Source of the DNA: Actinomycetes bacterium
Lineage (GTDB): Bacteria; Actinomycetota; Acidimicrobiia; Acidimicrobiales; RAAP-2
Assembly: GCA_021848365.1 (NCBI GenBank)
Contig: JAJZUS010000003.1
Coordinates: 120,001 to 184,000 of the forward strand
DNA: 64,000 bases
Direction of reading: 5' to 3'
The translations under genes and the position numbers were made by a program. Below are positions 24,651-33,249 of this stretch, one piece after another. Numbering within the stretch: position 1 is the stretch's first letter; every line of letters begins with the position of its first letter. A model generated the notes under the pieces. That model worked only from the letters and a program-made list of their open reading frames with translations, made no database searches and had not been told where the DNA came from.

Positions 24651-26252
24651 TTAGGACGGTACGGAGCGTGATCGGACCGCGTGGGCCCGACGTTCCGCCT
24701 CTAGGCGCTCCAGGTCGATGTCCCCGTAGTCGACGTAGGACATGGCGTCGGCGACGCGGCGGTGCCCGACGGCGCGAATCTGGCGGATCATCTCGTGGGC
24801 CACCCGACGGTAGCTGGGGTGGCCCTGGGGGCTGGAGCGCAGCTCGATGAGGTGGAGGGCCTCGCGGGCGTTCATCTCGATCGTGTAGCGGATGCGAAAG
24901 GCCAGGGCCACGGCGTAGGGGGCGGCGTCAGGGAGCTCGGACGCGAGCGCGCGGGCCAGGTCGCCGGAGCGTTCGAGGGAGGCGCGGTAGTCGCCGCCGA
25001 AGCCGGCCTCGTCGACCAGGTCGGGGACCTCGTAGCCGAGGTCGGGCCCCAGGGGCTGCCAGACGATCGTGGCCATCCGGTGGCGCTGGAGGTCGCGGAA
25101 GGCGCCGTAGTCGGTCACCAGTTCGAAGCGGTAGGTCGTGTGCTCGAAGGCTCGACCCGGCCGGTGGCGCCGGTTCGAGCGGGACCCGACGTAGGCGCGC
25201 CAGAGCTCGTCTCGCTCCCCCTCGCTGAGGGTGTCGACGTAGCCCGCCGCGGCCGCGCTCGAGACGCCGGCGTGCTCGAAGACGATGGCCTCGAGGATGC
25301 GCCGTTCGCCGTCGGGGTCGTGGTCGACGAGGCGCACGCGCTCGGGCGCCTCGTCGACCTCGGGCACGTCGGATAGCCGTCGCTTCACCTCCGCGTTGCG
25401 AGCGCGCAGGTAGTCGACCCAGACGCCGCCCCTCTCGGGCACGTCGAGGCGACGCAGGAACGACGGGATCACCTTGTCGAGCTCGGCGCGCATGAGTTCG
25501 GCGTATTCGCGAACCTCGTCGAGGGGGTGGGCGCGCATCCGCAGGAGCAACTGCTCGTAGGACTGGCCCGACCCGTAGATGCCGAGGTTCGAGAGCGCTG
25601 CGGCCGGCAGGAGGCCGCGTACCGCGTCGAGCGCCTTCGCCCGCAGGGCCTGGCGGTAGACGATGTCGTCGTCGGCCGGGGTCTTCGGGAAGCGCCCCCC
25701 GAGCCAGGAGGTGAGGGCCGGCAGGAGGCGCGCGTAGGTGTCGAACATGCGATCGATCTCCCCCACGTACCGCGCCCCCCATCGCGACTCGAGGATCGCC
25801 GGGTCGCGGTAGTAGCGGTAGTGGCCGGTCGAGAGGCGTCGGTCGTAGGCGAGGTAGCGCGTCGACTGTTCCAGGTAGCTCATGAGTCGTCCGTGTTCGA
25901 GGACCTTGGTGAGGACGTTGCTCGACTGCTCGCAGGCCAGGTGGACGCCGCCCAATTGAGCGACCGAGTCGTCCCCGTACTCCACGAAGACGCGCTGATA
26001 GAGCTCGTCGGCCCGGGACCCGCTGGTCGGGGCGCCGGGCCGACCCGGGGTCGGATCGAGGTCCTCCGCGAACTCGTCGAGGAGGAGCCGACGCAGGCTC
26101 TTCGAAGAACGCGAGTAGCGCGCGAAGAGCGCCCCCTTCACCACCTCCGGCAGGTTGACCAGGGCGAACACGGGGCCGTCGAGGTTCGTGACGTAGTGGC
26201 GCAGGACCTCGCGCTCGTCGTCGGAAAAGGACTCGGCGACGTAGGGGTACAT
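24651..26252 (-). CDS. Tandem-domain ThyX-like (flavin-dependent thymidylate synthase family) protein
   Basis: 533 residues, about twice a normal ThyX. The N-terminal half has HGRLMSYLEQSTRY, aligning with the ThyX signature RHRxxSxNExSxRY but lacking its first Arg-His and the Asn, then RGLLPAAALSNLG and a GQSYEQLLLRM...REYAELM segment. The C-terminal half has an RHR (LQRHRMATIVWQ) without the rest of the signature, then the ThyX-like MNAREALHLIELRSSPQGHPSYRRV. Each half therefore keeps different parts of one active site. Whether it makes dTMP is unknown. Start ATG 26252 follows TAAGGT by 9 nt; GTG 26258 is the alternative. It lies downstream of helY. Confidence 0.75.
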   Translation of the reverse strand: MYPYVAESFSDDEREVLRHYVTNLDGPVFALVNLPEVVKGALFARYSRSSKSLRRLLLDEFAEDLDPTPGRPGAPTSGSRADELYQRVFVEYGDDSVAQLGGVHLACEQSSNVLTKVLEHGRLMSYLEQSTRYLAYDRRLSTGHYRYYRDPAILESRWGARYVGEIDRMFDTYARLLPALTSWLGGRFPKTPADDDIVYRQALRAKALDAVRGLLPAAALSNLGIYGSGQSYEQLLLRMRAHPLDEVREYAELMRAELDKVIPSFLRRLDVPERGGVWVDYLRARNAEVKRRLSDVPEVDEAPERVRLVDHDPDGERRILEAIVFEHAGVSSAAAAGYVDTLSEGERDELWRAYVGSRSNRRHRPGRAFEHTTYRFELVTDYGAFRDLQRHRMATIVWQPLGPDLGYEVPDLVDEAGFGGDYRASLERSGDLARALASELPDAAPYAVALAFRIRYTIEMNAREALHLIELRSSPQGHPSYRRVAHEMIRQIRAVGHRRVADAMSYVDYGDIDLERLEAERRAHAVRSRSVPS

Positions 26253-26261
26253 GGCCACTCG

Positions 26262-26267
26262 ACCTTA
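26262..26267 (-). promoter_or_regulatory. -10 element of the ThyX-like gene built on the helY stop codon (TAAGGT)
   Basis: helY stop TAA forms the first half; the hexamer ends 9 nt before ATG 26252. Confidence 0.4.
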
Positions 26268-28397
26268 GAGCGGGCCGTCCGTTCGGGGGTGGACCGTCGA
26301 GGAGTTGGCGACCACACTGCGGAGCACGCCCTCGCGGGCGGCGGTGGCCGCCCCGGCGAGGTCGGTGCCGCCGAGCCGAGCCAGCTGCTCGAGCAGGTCG
26401 ACCACCTGTTTCGCGTGGCGCACGAAGTCCCCCGGTGAGGTGGGGCCGATCTCGGCGTCGGCGATATCGAGGACCGTTCCGAGGGCCGCTCCCCTCGCCC
26501 AGGCCGTGATCGCCGGGGAGAAGGACCCGTCGGGTTCGCGCGCGTGGGGCACCCGGTGGAGCTCCTCCACCTCTCGCAGGGCCGCCGCGATGGTCCGCAG
26601 GTCGCGGACCCGCTCGGCGAGGAGGTTGCGCCGCTCGCTCCCGACCCGGTCGGCCACGGGGCGACGGGGTCGGCGCGGCACCGGGCGGCCCCCGCTCGGG
26701 GTCGGGCGCTGGCGGCGGGCTTCGTAGACGAAGGTCGACAGGAGCCCGGCGAGGGAGGCCGGCTCGAGGTCGTCGAAAATCCCCGCCCGGATCGCCTCGG
26801 CGAGGAGGAGGTCGCTCTCGTGGTACAGGGAGCGCAGTAGGTCGCCGGCGGCGGTGAGGTTCCACTCCGCCGCGTAGCCCAGCTCCTCGAGGACCCGGTA
26901 ACGGGCGCGCAAGAGCTCGCTGAGGGGCCGACGAGAGCCGGCGGGACGTTGGCGGGCCTCGAACTGGGCGTAGGAGCGCTCGACGAGTTCGACGGCGGTC
27001 GCCTCGTCGTAGCGGGCGATCAGGTTCGCGGTGAAGTTGTACGTCGGGCGAAAGGAGCTGTGGAGGTCGGAGGGCGGCGAGAGGGCCACGCGGGCGACGT
27101 CGGCGAAGGCGACGTCGGTCGCGAAGCTCACGACGGCGTGTCCCTCGTCGTCGAGACCGCGACGGCCGGCTCGACCGGTCATCTGGGCGAACTCCCCGCT
27201 GGTGAGCGGCGCTCGACCCGCGTCGCTGTACTTCGTGAATCGCTCGAGGACGACCGTGCGCGCCGGCATGTTGATCCCGAGGGCCAGGGTCTCGGTGGCG
27301 AAGACGACGCCGAGCAGACCACGCTCGAAGCAGGCCTCGACGATCTCGCGAAAGGCCGGGACCATGCCGGCGTGGTGGGCCGTGATGCCGTGACGAAGGC
27401 TGTCGAGGAAGTCCCCGTACTCGAGCGCGGTGAGGTCCTCGTCCGTGAAGTGAACCAGGCGCAGATGAGCGATCTCCTCGATCCGGGCTCGCTCCTCGGA
27501 GGTCGTGAAGCTCAGACCGTCGCGCCGGCATTGGCGTACGGCGTCGTCGCAGGCCGCCCGCGAGAAGATGAAGACGATCGCCGGCAGCAGGTCCTCGTTC
27601 TCGAGGGCCCGCAACATCTCGGAGCGTCGGGGGGCGCGGAACGGCGGTGGCGGAGCGGCGTGCGAGGGACCGCGCCACTTGGGGCCCGGGCGGAAGCGGC
27701 GTGACGCCTTGACCAGGTTGTCGATGCGCTTCGCCTCGTCTCCGAGGCGGTGGTCACTGAGGAGGTCGACGATCTCGGCCGTCGTCTGGCCCCGGCGTAC
27801 GACGGCGGCGTGGTGGTGGAGGGTGATGGGGCGTTCGGTCTCGACCACGACCGTCGTGGGGCCGCGCACCTCCTCTAGCCACTCGCCGAGGAAGCCCGCG
27901 TTGCCGACGGTCGCCGAGAGGGCGACGAAGCGCACGGTCGGGGGCGTGAGGATCAGGACTTCTTCCCACACTCCCCCGCGGTAGGGGTCCTGCAGGAAGT
28001 GGACCTCGTCGAGCACCACGAGGCCGAGCCGACGCAGCTGGTCCGAGTCGTTGAGCAGCATGTTGCGCAGCACCTCGGTCGTCATGACGACGATGGGAGC
28101 TCCCCGGTTGACGCTGGTGTCGCCGGTGAGCAGTCCGACGTTCCCTGCCCCGTAGCGCAGCCCGAGTTCGTGGAACTTCTGGTTGGACAGGGCCTTCAGG
28201 GGCGTCGTGTAGAACGCTCGTTGCTGCAGGTCGAGGGCTCGCTCGATGGCGTAGGTCGCGACGAGGGTCTTGCCCGACCCCGTCGGGGCCGAGACGAGGA
28301 CGTTCACGCCACGGTCGACGGCGTCGAGGGCGGCGCCCTGGAAGTCGTCGAGCCCGAAGCCGAGGGTGTCGACGAAGCGGGTACGGGCCTCGTTCAC
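26265..28397 (-). CDS. helY: HelY-like Ski2-family DEVH-box RNA helicase
   Basis: 710 residues. Walker A SAPTGSGKT at ~36-44, the DEVH box (VVLDEVHFLQD) at ~127-137, SAT in VALSATVGNAG, and the helicase C motif QMTGRAGRRGLDDEGHA. A helical C-terminal region follows. It is shorter than mycobacterial HelY (about 900 residues) but has the same neighbour tatC. Ski2-like helicases unwind RNA in processing or decay. GTG 28397 overlaps the tatC stop by GTGA; the upstream in-frame extension is out-of-family translation of tatC. Confidence 0.9.
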   Translation of the reverse strand: MNEARTRFVDTLGFGLDDFQGAALDAVDRGVNVLVSAPTGSGKTLVATYAIERALDLQQRAFYTTPLKALSNQKFHELGLRYGAGNVGLLTGDTSVNRGAPIVVMTTEVLRNMLLNDSDQLRRLGLVVLDEVHFLQDPYRGGVWEEVLILTPPTVRFVALSATVGNAGFLGEWLEEVRGPTTVVVETERPITLHHHAAVVRRGQTTAEIVDLLSDHRLGDEAKRIDNLVKASRRFRPGPKWRGPSHAAPPPPFRAPRRSEMLRALENEDLLPAIVFIFSRAACDDAVRQCRRDGLSFTTSEERARIEEIAHLRLVHFTDEDLTALEYGDFLDSLRHGITAHHAGMVPAFREIVEACFERGLLGVVFATETLALGINMPARTVVLERFTKYSDAGRAPLTSGEFAQMTGRAGRRGLDDEGHAVVSFATDVAFADVARVALSPPSDLHSSFRPTYNFTANLIARYDEATAVELVERSYAQFEARQRPAGSRRPLSELLRARYRVLEELGYAAEWNLTAAGDLLRSLYHESDLLLAEAIRAGIFDDLEPASLAGLLSTFVYEARRQRPTPSGGRPVPRRPRRPVADRVGSERRNLLAERVRDLRTIAAALREVEELHRVPHAREPDGSFSPAITAWARGAALGTVLDIADAEIGPTSPGDFVRHAKQVVDLLEQLARLGGTDLAGAATAAREGVLRSVVANSSTVHPRTDGPL

Positions 28398-29122
28398 CGC
28401 TTGAAGATCTTCCCGACGGCGATGGCGAGGAAGTAGAAGGCGACGAGCGGGACCGCGAGGGCCAACATCGACAGCGGGTCGCCACTCGGCGTGAAGACGG
28501 CCGACGCGATCGTGATCGTGATGACGGCGTAGCGCCAACCGTGGAGCAGGGTGGCGGGGCGCACGACTCGAGCGAGCTCGAGGGCGACCAGCACGACCGG
28601 GAACTCGAAGGTCAGCCCGAAGATCAGCATCATCATGATGAAGAGCCCCAGGTACTGGTTCGGGTTGTAGAAGTACACGAGGGTGTGCCCACCGATGGAC
28701 TGCAGGAAGCTGATGGCGTGACCGAAGCTCAGGTAGGCGATGGCGACGCCGACGGCGAAGAAGACGACCGACGCGACGACGAACGGGACGGCGTAGCGTC
28801 GCTCGGTCGCCTTGAGACCCGGGGTGACGAAGCGCCAGATCTCCCAGAAGACGATGGGGGACGCGAGGAGGAGTCCTCCGAAGAGGGCGATCTTGACGCG
28901 CAGCGTGAGCCCGTCGAGTGGGTTGGTGCCGAGGAACTGGCAGTGGCGCGGCGCGGCGTGGCAGTAGGGCTCCTGGAGGACGTGGAGGATTTGGGGGTAG
29001 ATCAGGAAGCAGATCACTCCCGCGACGGTGATGGCACTGGCGGAGACGAGGGAGCGTCGGCGCACCTCGGCGAGGTGCTCGGCCAGGGTCATGCCCTCGG
29101 CGGCCTTGCGGAATCGGGCCAC
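28394..29122 (-). CDS. tatC: Twin-arginine translocase subunit TatC
   Basis: 242 residues, six transmembrane helices. Signatures: MTLAEHLAEVRRRSLVS near residue 11 (conserved HLxELRxR-type recognition face with Glu), FWEIWRFVTPGLKATERRY near 110, and FTFEFPVV-like GLTFEFPVVLVALE near 175. It recognises twin-arginine signal peptides and forms the translocon with TatA/TatB. GTG 29122 starts 4 nt after the tatB stop. Confidence 0.94.
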   Translation of the reverse strand: MARFRKAAEGMTLAEHLAEVRRRSLVSASAITVAGVICFLIYPQILHVLQEPYCHAAPRHCQFLGTNPLDGLTLRVKIALFGGLLLASPIVFWEIWRFVTPGLKATERRYAVPFVVASVVFFAVGVAIAYLSFGHAISFLQSIGGHTLVYFYNPNQYLGLFIMMMLIFGLTFEFPVVLVALELARVVRPATLLHGWRYAVITITIASAVFTPSGDPLSMLALAVPLVAFYFLAIAVGKIFKR

Positions 29123-29126
29123 GCGA

Positions 29127-29561
29127 CTAGTTGAGGGAAGGGTCGACGGGACCGTCGGTCGGCGCGTTCTCGGCGCTGACCCGGTCGGCCACGGGCGTGA
29201 TGAGCGGGGTCGGGTTGGGGTCGTCGGAGGCCTCGGCGTCGGGGGCCACCTCGGGCGGGGCCGGCGCCTCATCGCTCGAACCCTCGGTGTCGGCCGCGGC
29301 CACGCGCTCTCGGGCCTCGGCGCGGTCGGCCAGCTCGTTGAGGAGGGTGACCGGGCTACGGGCGAGGCGTGCGAGGTCGCCGGTGCTCGGCAGATCGGGC
29401 AGGGCCTCTCGCACTTCGGTCTCGACCTTGTCCTGAAGACGCTTGATCGCCCGCCAGGTCGAACCCAATTTGTGGGCGACCTCGGGGAGCTTGTCGGGGC
29501 CGAGGAGGATCAACACCACCGCGACGACGACGAGCACCTTGATCGGGCTCAGGCTGAACAC
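29127..29561 (-). CDS. tatB: TatA/TatB-type twin-arginine translocase subunit
   Basis: 144 residues: one short N-terminal transmembrane helix (~6-20), the hinge LLGPDKLPE with Gly-Pro as in TatB, an amphipathic helix (~28-60), then a long acidic Pro/Ala tail. TatA usually lacks the Pro at the hinge, so TatB is the better label, although mycobacteria have tatA next to tatC. It is the only TatA/B gene in the window. GTG 29561 follows TACAAT by 6 nt. Confidence 0.82.
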   Translation of the reverse strand: MFSLSPIKVLVVVAVVLILLGPDKLPEVAHKLGSTWRAIKRLQDKVETEVREALPDLPSTGDLARLARSPVTLLNELADRAEARERVAAADTEGSSDEAPAPPEVAPDAEASDDPNPTPLITPVADRVSAENAPTDGPVDPSLN

Positions 29562-29567
29562 GCCCCC

Positions 29568-29573
29568 ATTGTA
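29568..29573 (-). promoter_or_regulatory. -10 element of tatB (TACAAT)
   Basis: Ends 6 nt before GTG 29561; leaderless arrangement. Confidence 0.45.
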
Positions 29574-29583
29574 GGAGGCGGTT

Positions 29584-30171
29584 CTAGAGGAATCCGAGGC
29601 GCGAGAGCGGCCAGATTCGCAGGAAGACCTTGCCGATCACGTACTGGCGCGGGAGGGTCCCCCACATCCGGCTGTCGCACGAGTTCGGGTGGTTGTCGCC
29701 CATCATGAAGTACGAGTTAGCCGGCACGGTCACGTTCCCGATCGGCGTGCCGAGCGGCTCGACGTGGGTCCACGTCTCCTTCAGGGGGTGCCCGTTCACG
29801 TAGATCGTGTTGCCCCGAGAGGTCAGGTGGTCGCCGGGCAACCCGATCACGCGCTTCACCAGGTCGGCCACGGGCTCCCCGCAGTGCTCGCTCGGCGGGG
29901 CCCGGAAGACCAGGATGTCGCCGCGGTGGATCGTCCCGAAGTCGACGCTCAGCTTCGAGACGACGATCCGGTCACCGATCTGGAGGGTGGGCTCCATCGA
30001 GCCGGATGGGATGAAGTACGTCTGGACGACGTAGGCGCGTAGGAAGAACGAGACGCCGGCGGCGATGAGGACGATGACGACCCACTCGAGGAAGCCGCGC
30101 TGACGCTTCGACAGTCCCCGACGAGCCGGGGCCTCGGGACTCGGGGTCGGATCGACGGTCTCCGAGGTCAC
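29584..30171 (-). CDS. lepB: Signal peptidase I
   Basis: 195 residues. One transmembrane helix at ~30-46, then the S26 catalytic domain outside the membrane. The Ser-Lys dyad is Ser58 in IPSGSMEPTL and Lys106 in VKRVIGLPGD; NGHPLKE and MMGDNHPNSCDSR boxes follow. It removes Sec and Tat signal peptides, which fits its place beside tatB-tatC. It sits directly after pafA, where mycobacteria have pafBC. GTG 30171 follows TAGCCT by 6 nt. Confidence 0.93.
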   Translation of the reverse strand: MTSETVDPTPSPEAPARRGLSKRQRGFLEWVVIVLIAAGVSFFLRAYVVQTYFIPSGSMEPTLQIGDRIVVSKLSVDFGTIHRGDILVFRAPPSEHCGEPVADLVKRVIGLPGDHLTSRGNTIYVNGHPLKETWTHVEPLGTPIGNVTVPANSYFMMGDNHPNSCDSRMWGTLPRQYVIGKVFLRIWPLSRLGFL

Positions 30172-30177
30172 GGAGAC

Positions 30178-30183
30178 AGGCTA
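30178..30183 (-). promoter_or_regulatory. -10 element of lepB built on the pafA stop codon (TAGCCT)
   Basis: pafA stop TAG is the first half; the hexamer ends 6 nt before GTG 30171. Confidence 0.45.
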
Positions 30184-31569
30184 GTCGCGCCAGGGATGGG
30201 GTTCTCGTCGCTCCATCGAGTACAGGAGCTTGTTGAACCGTTCGTCGCTGGAGCGAAACGGGTCCTTCAGCAAGACGGTGCGCTGTAGCTCGTCGTTCAG
30301 CTTGAGGTGGACCCAGTCGACCGTGTAGTCCCGGCGCCACTCCTTGGCCGTGCGGATGAAGGTCCCCCGGAGGTGGGCTCGGGTGGTGGCCGGTGGCGTC
30401 GTCGCCGCCCGCGCGATCTCCTCGTCGCCGACCATCCGGCGGGCGTGCCCGCGTGCCTGGCGACGGTAGTGGAGGCCCCGCTCCATCGAGGTGTCGTGGT
30501 ACAGCAAGTCGATGAGGGCGATCCGGGGGTCGCCGAGCGCGAGGCCCTCACGCTCCCGCGCGCGTTCGATTAGCTGGAGCTTCGCGATCCAGTCGACGCG
30601 GTCGGCGAGGGACATGGGGTCGTGTCGGTAGGTGTCGATGACCTCGCGCCACAGCCGGACCGCCTCTCGCTGATCCGCGGGGACGTCACGGCTCTCGACG
30701 AAGCTCGTGGCTCGCTCGCACAGGTCGTCCTGGATCTCGAGGGCGGTCATGTCCCGACCGTTCTGCAGCTTGACCGGCTCCTTGCTCCAGAGGTCGTAGG
30801 AGATGTCGCGCAGGGCGTTGATCGGCGAGGCCAACGTGAAGTCGCGCAGGACCGTGGTGCGGTCCTCGATCATGGCGAGCAGCACCGCCGCCGTCCCCAC
30901 CTTCAAGAAGGTGGCGAACTCGTTCATGTTCGAGTCCCCCACGATGACGTGGAGGCGGCGGTAGCGCTCGGGATCGGCGTGGGGCTCGTCGCGAGTGTTG
31001 ATGATCGGTCGACTGCGCGTCGTCGCCGAGCTGATCGACTCCCAGATGTGCTCGGCTCGCTGGCTCATCGAGTAGACGGATCCGCGCGGCGAGGTGACGA
31101 TCTTGCCGGCGCCGGCGAAGATCTGGCGCGAGACGAGGAAGGGGATGAAGACCTCCTCGAGGCGCGACAGGTCGTCGACCCGCTCGATGCAGTAGTTCTC
31201 GTGACACCCGTAGGAGTTCCCGGAGGAGTCGGTGTTGTTCTTGAACAAGAAGATGTCGCCGCGCACGCCCTCGTCGACGAGCTGCTGCTGGGCGTAGCCG
31301 ACGAGCTCGCGCAGGATCGCCTCCCCGGCCTTGTCCTGGGCGACGAGGTCGCGCAGGTCGTCGCACTCGGCCGTCGCGTACTCGGGATGGCTCCCGACGT
31401 CGAGGTAGAGGCGGCTGCCGTTCTCGAGGAAGACGTTGCTCGAGCGTCCCCAGGCGACCACCCGCCGGAAGAGGAAGCGCGACACCTCGTCGGGGCTCAG
31501 CCGGCGCTGGCCCTTCAGTGAGAAGGTGATCCCGTACTCGGTCTCGATCCCGACGATGCGTCGCAGCAT
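30181..31569 (-). CDS. pafA: Pup-protein ligase PafA
   Basis: 462 residues, normal length. Glutamine-synthetase-like fold that phosphorylates the Pup C-terminal Glu and links it to target lysines. Family blocks are intact: [33 protein letters not shown] (with the catalytic Asp), [45 protein letters not shown] and [11 protein letters not shown]. The [12 protein letters not shown] and YGCHENY wording separates it from Dop. It follows prcA by 1 nt in the proteasome operon. Confidence 0.96.
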   Translation of the reverse strand: MLRRIVGIETEYGITFSLKGQRRLSPDEVSRFLFRRVVAWGRSSNVFLENGSRLYLDVGSHPEYATAECDDLRDLVAQDKAGEAILRELVGYAQQQLVDEGVRGDIFLFKNNTDSSGNSYGCHENYCIERVDDLSRLEEVFIPFLVSRQIFAGAGKIVTSPRGSVYSMSQRAEHIWESISSATTRSRPIINTRDEPHADPERYRRLHVIVGDSNMNEFATFLKVGTAAVLLAMIEDRTTVLRDFTLASPINALRDISYDLWSKEPVKLQNGRDMTALEIQDDLCERATSFVESRDVPADQREAVRLWREVIDTYRHDPMSLADRVDWIAKLQLIERAREREGLALGDPRIALIDLLYHDTSMERGLHYRRQARGHARRMVGDEEIARAATTPPATTRAHLRGTFIRTAKEWRRDYTVDWVHLKLNDELQRTVLLKDPFRSSDERFNKLLYSMERREPHPWRD

Positions 31570-31570
31570 G

Positions 31571-32251
31571 TCACTCCGTCAGCAGCGTCGCGACCTCGGC
31601 GTCGCTCAGTCGAGCGAAGGTGCGCCGTCCCCCGCGGTCCTCGAGGATGCAGACTTCGAGGTCCTCGACGGGGATCGTGCGCTCGGGGCCGGCGAGGGCT
31701 GCGACGGCGTGGCGCAGCGTGGTCGCGAGCCCGTCGGGCTCGGCCTCCGAGGCCTCGAAGCGCGAGCGGATCGTCTCGGCGTCGCCACCCAGCACCGCGA
31801 AGTGGGGCTCGTCGGTCAGCGTGCCCTCGTAGGCGACGCGGTAGAGCTTCGTGGGCCGTAGCGTCCCACCCAACTGGGCCACGAGGATCTCGACCTCGAG
31901 GGGCTTCGGTCCCTCGGTGAACATGTCGCCGATGTGCTGGGCGTAGTAGTTCGCCAGGGCGCGCGCGTCCACGTCCTCGCGCGAGTAGGTGAAGCCGGTG
32001 CCGTCGGCCCAGCGGATCCCGGCCTCACGGAGGCGGTCGAACTCGTTGTAACGACCGACGCCGGCGAAGGCGATCCGGTCGTAGATCTCGGAGATCTTGT
32101 TGAGCGACGCCGAGGGGTTCTCCGCCACCATCACGACGCCGACGTCGTAGATGGCGGCGAGGATCGACCGGCCCCGGGCGATGCCCTTCTGGGCGAACTC
32201 GGCCCGGTCGTTGATCAGTTGCTGGGGTGAGACGTAGAAGTAGTTGCTCAT
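31571..32251 (-). CDS. prcA: 20S proteasome alpha subunit
   Basis: 226 residues. Forms the outer gating ring of the proteasome core. The N-terminus [24 protein letters not shown] matches actinobacterial PrcA, followed by VVMVAEN and [21 protein letters not shown]. It lacks a catalytic N-terminal Thr, as expected. ATG 32251 overlaps the prcB stop by ATGA; upstream in-frame sequence is shadow translation of prcB. Confidence 0.95.
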   Translation of the reverse strand: MSNYFYVSPQQLINDRAEFAQKGIARGRSILAAIYDVGVVMVAENPSASLNKISEIYDRIAFAGVGRYNEFDRLREAGIRWADGTGFTYSREDVDARALANYYAQHIGDMFTEGPKPLEVEILVAQLGGTLRPTKLYRVAYEGTLTDEPHFAVLGGDAETIRSRFEASEAEPDGLATTLRHAVAALAGPERTIPVEDLEVCILEDRGGRRTFARLSDAEVATLLTE

Positions 32252-33042
32252 CGCAGCGTGCCCCCCGCGACGCCGGAGGTCGCGGCCCGGCGCTCCTGGA
32301 TGGCCCGGAAGCGGGCGGCGACGTCGTCGTTCGCGAGTTCGGTGAAGCCCCGCTCGTCGAGGACCACCATCATCGGATAGATGCCCCGGACGAAGTCGGG
32401 TCCGCCCGTTGCGGGGTCGTTGTCGCCCGCCTCGTAGAGGGCGAGGGCCCCGAGATCGAGGGCCTCCTCCAGCGACAGGTCGGCGCGGAACCCCAGGCGC
32501 AGGGCGCTCTCGGCGAAGGGCGAACCCGAACCGATGGTGGTGAAGTCCTGACGCTCGTAGCACCCACCGGCACCGTCGTACTCGAAGACCCGTCCCCGCC
32601 GGTGGCTGGGATCCCAGCCGGCGAGGAGGGGGATGACCACGAGGGGTGAGCCGAGGTTGTTGCGCTGGATGATCGGTGACAGGTAGTTCGCCTTCCCCTC
32701 GAGGCTGAGGGCGGTGTCGGTCATCTTCTCGTAGTGCTCGAAGCTCAGTTGGGCCATGCGGATGAACTCCATGCCCCGAGCGGCGCTACCCGAGATGGCG
32801 AGGGCCGTGAAGCGATCGGCGGCCTCGATCTTGCGCACGTCGCGGCTGGCGACGTAGTTGGCCGTCGCTTGGCGGTCGCCCACCATCACGACGCCCCCCG
32901 CGTAGCGCAGGGCGACGACGGTGGTCGCGTGGGGCGAGAGGGCCTCCGGTCCGGTGGCGAGGCTCACGAGGCCCTCCCGCTGCGCGTAGGCGAGGAAGGA
33001 GGGGCCAGGGTCGTCCTGGGCCCCGTAGAGCGGGAGTCCCAC
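32248..33042 (-). CDS. prcB: 20S proteasome beta subunit (Thr protease)
   Basis: 264 residues with a ~39-residue propeptide. Autocleavage before Thr40 in HA-TTVVALRYAGG would expose the catalytic Thr; GDRQAT (including the catalytic Asp) and the Lys in DVRKIEAADRF follow, as in mycobacterial PrcB. SGSAARGMEF and TIGSGSPFAESAL complete the beta-subunit pattern. GTG 33042 shares one base with the pup stop TAG, implying coupled translation. Confidence 0.95.
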   Translation of the reverse strand: MGLPLYGAQDDPGPSFLAYAQREGLVSLATGPEALSPHATTVVALRYAGGVVMVGDRQATANYVASRDVRKIEAADRFTALAISGSAARGMEFIRMAQLSFEHYEKMTDTALSLEGKANYLSPIIQRNNLGSPLVVIPLLAGWDPSHRRGRVFEYDGAGGCYERQDFTTIGSGSPFAESALRLGFRADLSLEEALDLGALALYEAGDNDPATGGPDFVRGIYPMMVVLDERGFTELANDDVAARFRAIQERRAATSGVAGGTLR

Positions 33043-33236
33043 TACTCACCGCCCTTTTGCACGTAGTTGCGGACGAACTCCTCGGCGTTCTCCTCGAGCA
33101 CGTCGTCAATCTCGTCGAGGAGCTCGTCGAGATCGGCCTTCAGGCGCTCGCCCTTGGTCGTGTCGACCGACACCTCCGCGGGCGCGGCGTCCGGGCGGGT
33201 CGATCGGTTCCGCTGGATTCGCTCTTGCTCACTCAT
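33042..33236 (-). CDS. pup: Prokaryotic ubiquitin-like protein Pup
   Basis: 64 residues, the usual size. Charged disordered N-terminus, a central helix region LKADLDELLDEIDDVLEENAEEF that binds the ATPase coiled coil, and the C-terminus VQKGGE. The chain already ends in Glu, so no Gln deamidation by Dop is needed before ligation. Located between dop and prcB as in other actinobacteria. Confidence 0.96.
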   Translation of the reverse strand: MSEQERIQRNRSTRPDAAPAEVSVDTTKGERLKADLDELLDEIDDVLEENAEEFVRNYVQKGGE

Positions 33237-33243
33237 GCCCTCT

Positions 33244-33249
33244 GTTCTA
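33244..33249 (-). promoter_or_regulatory. Possible -10 element of pup built on the dop stop codon (TAGAAC)
   Basis: dop stop TAG is the first half; ends 7 nt before ATG 33236. The sixth base is C rather than T, so this is the weakest of the series. Confidence 0.3.
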
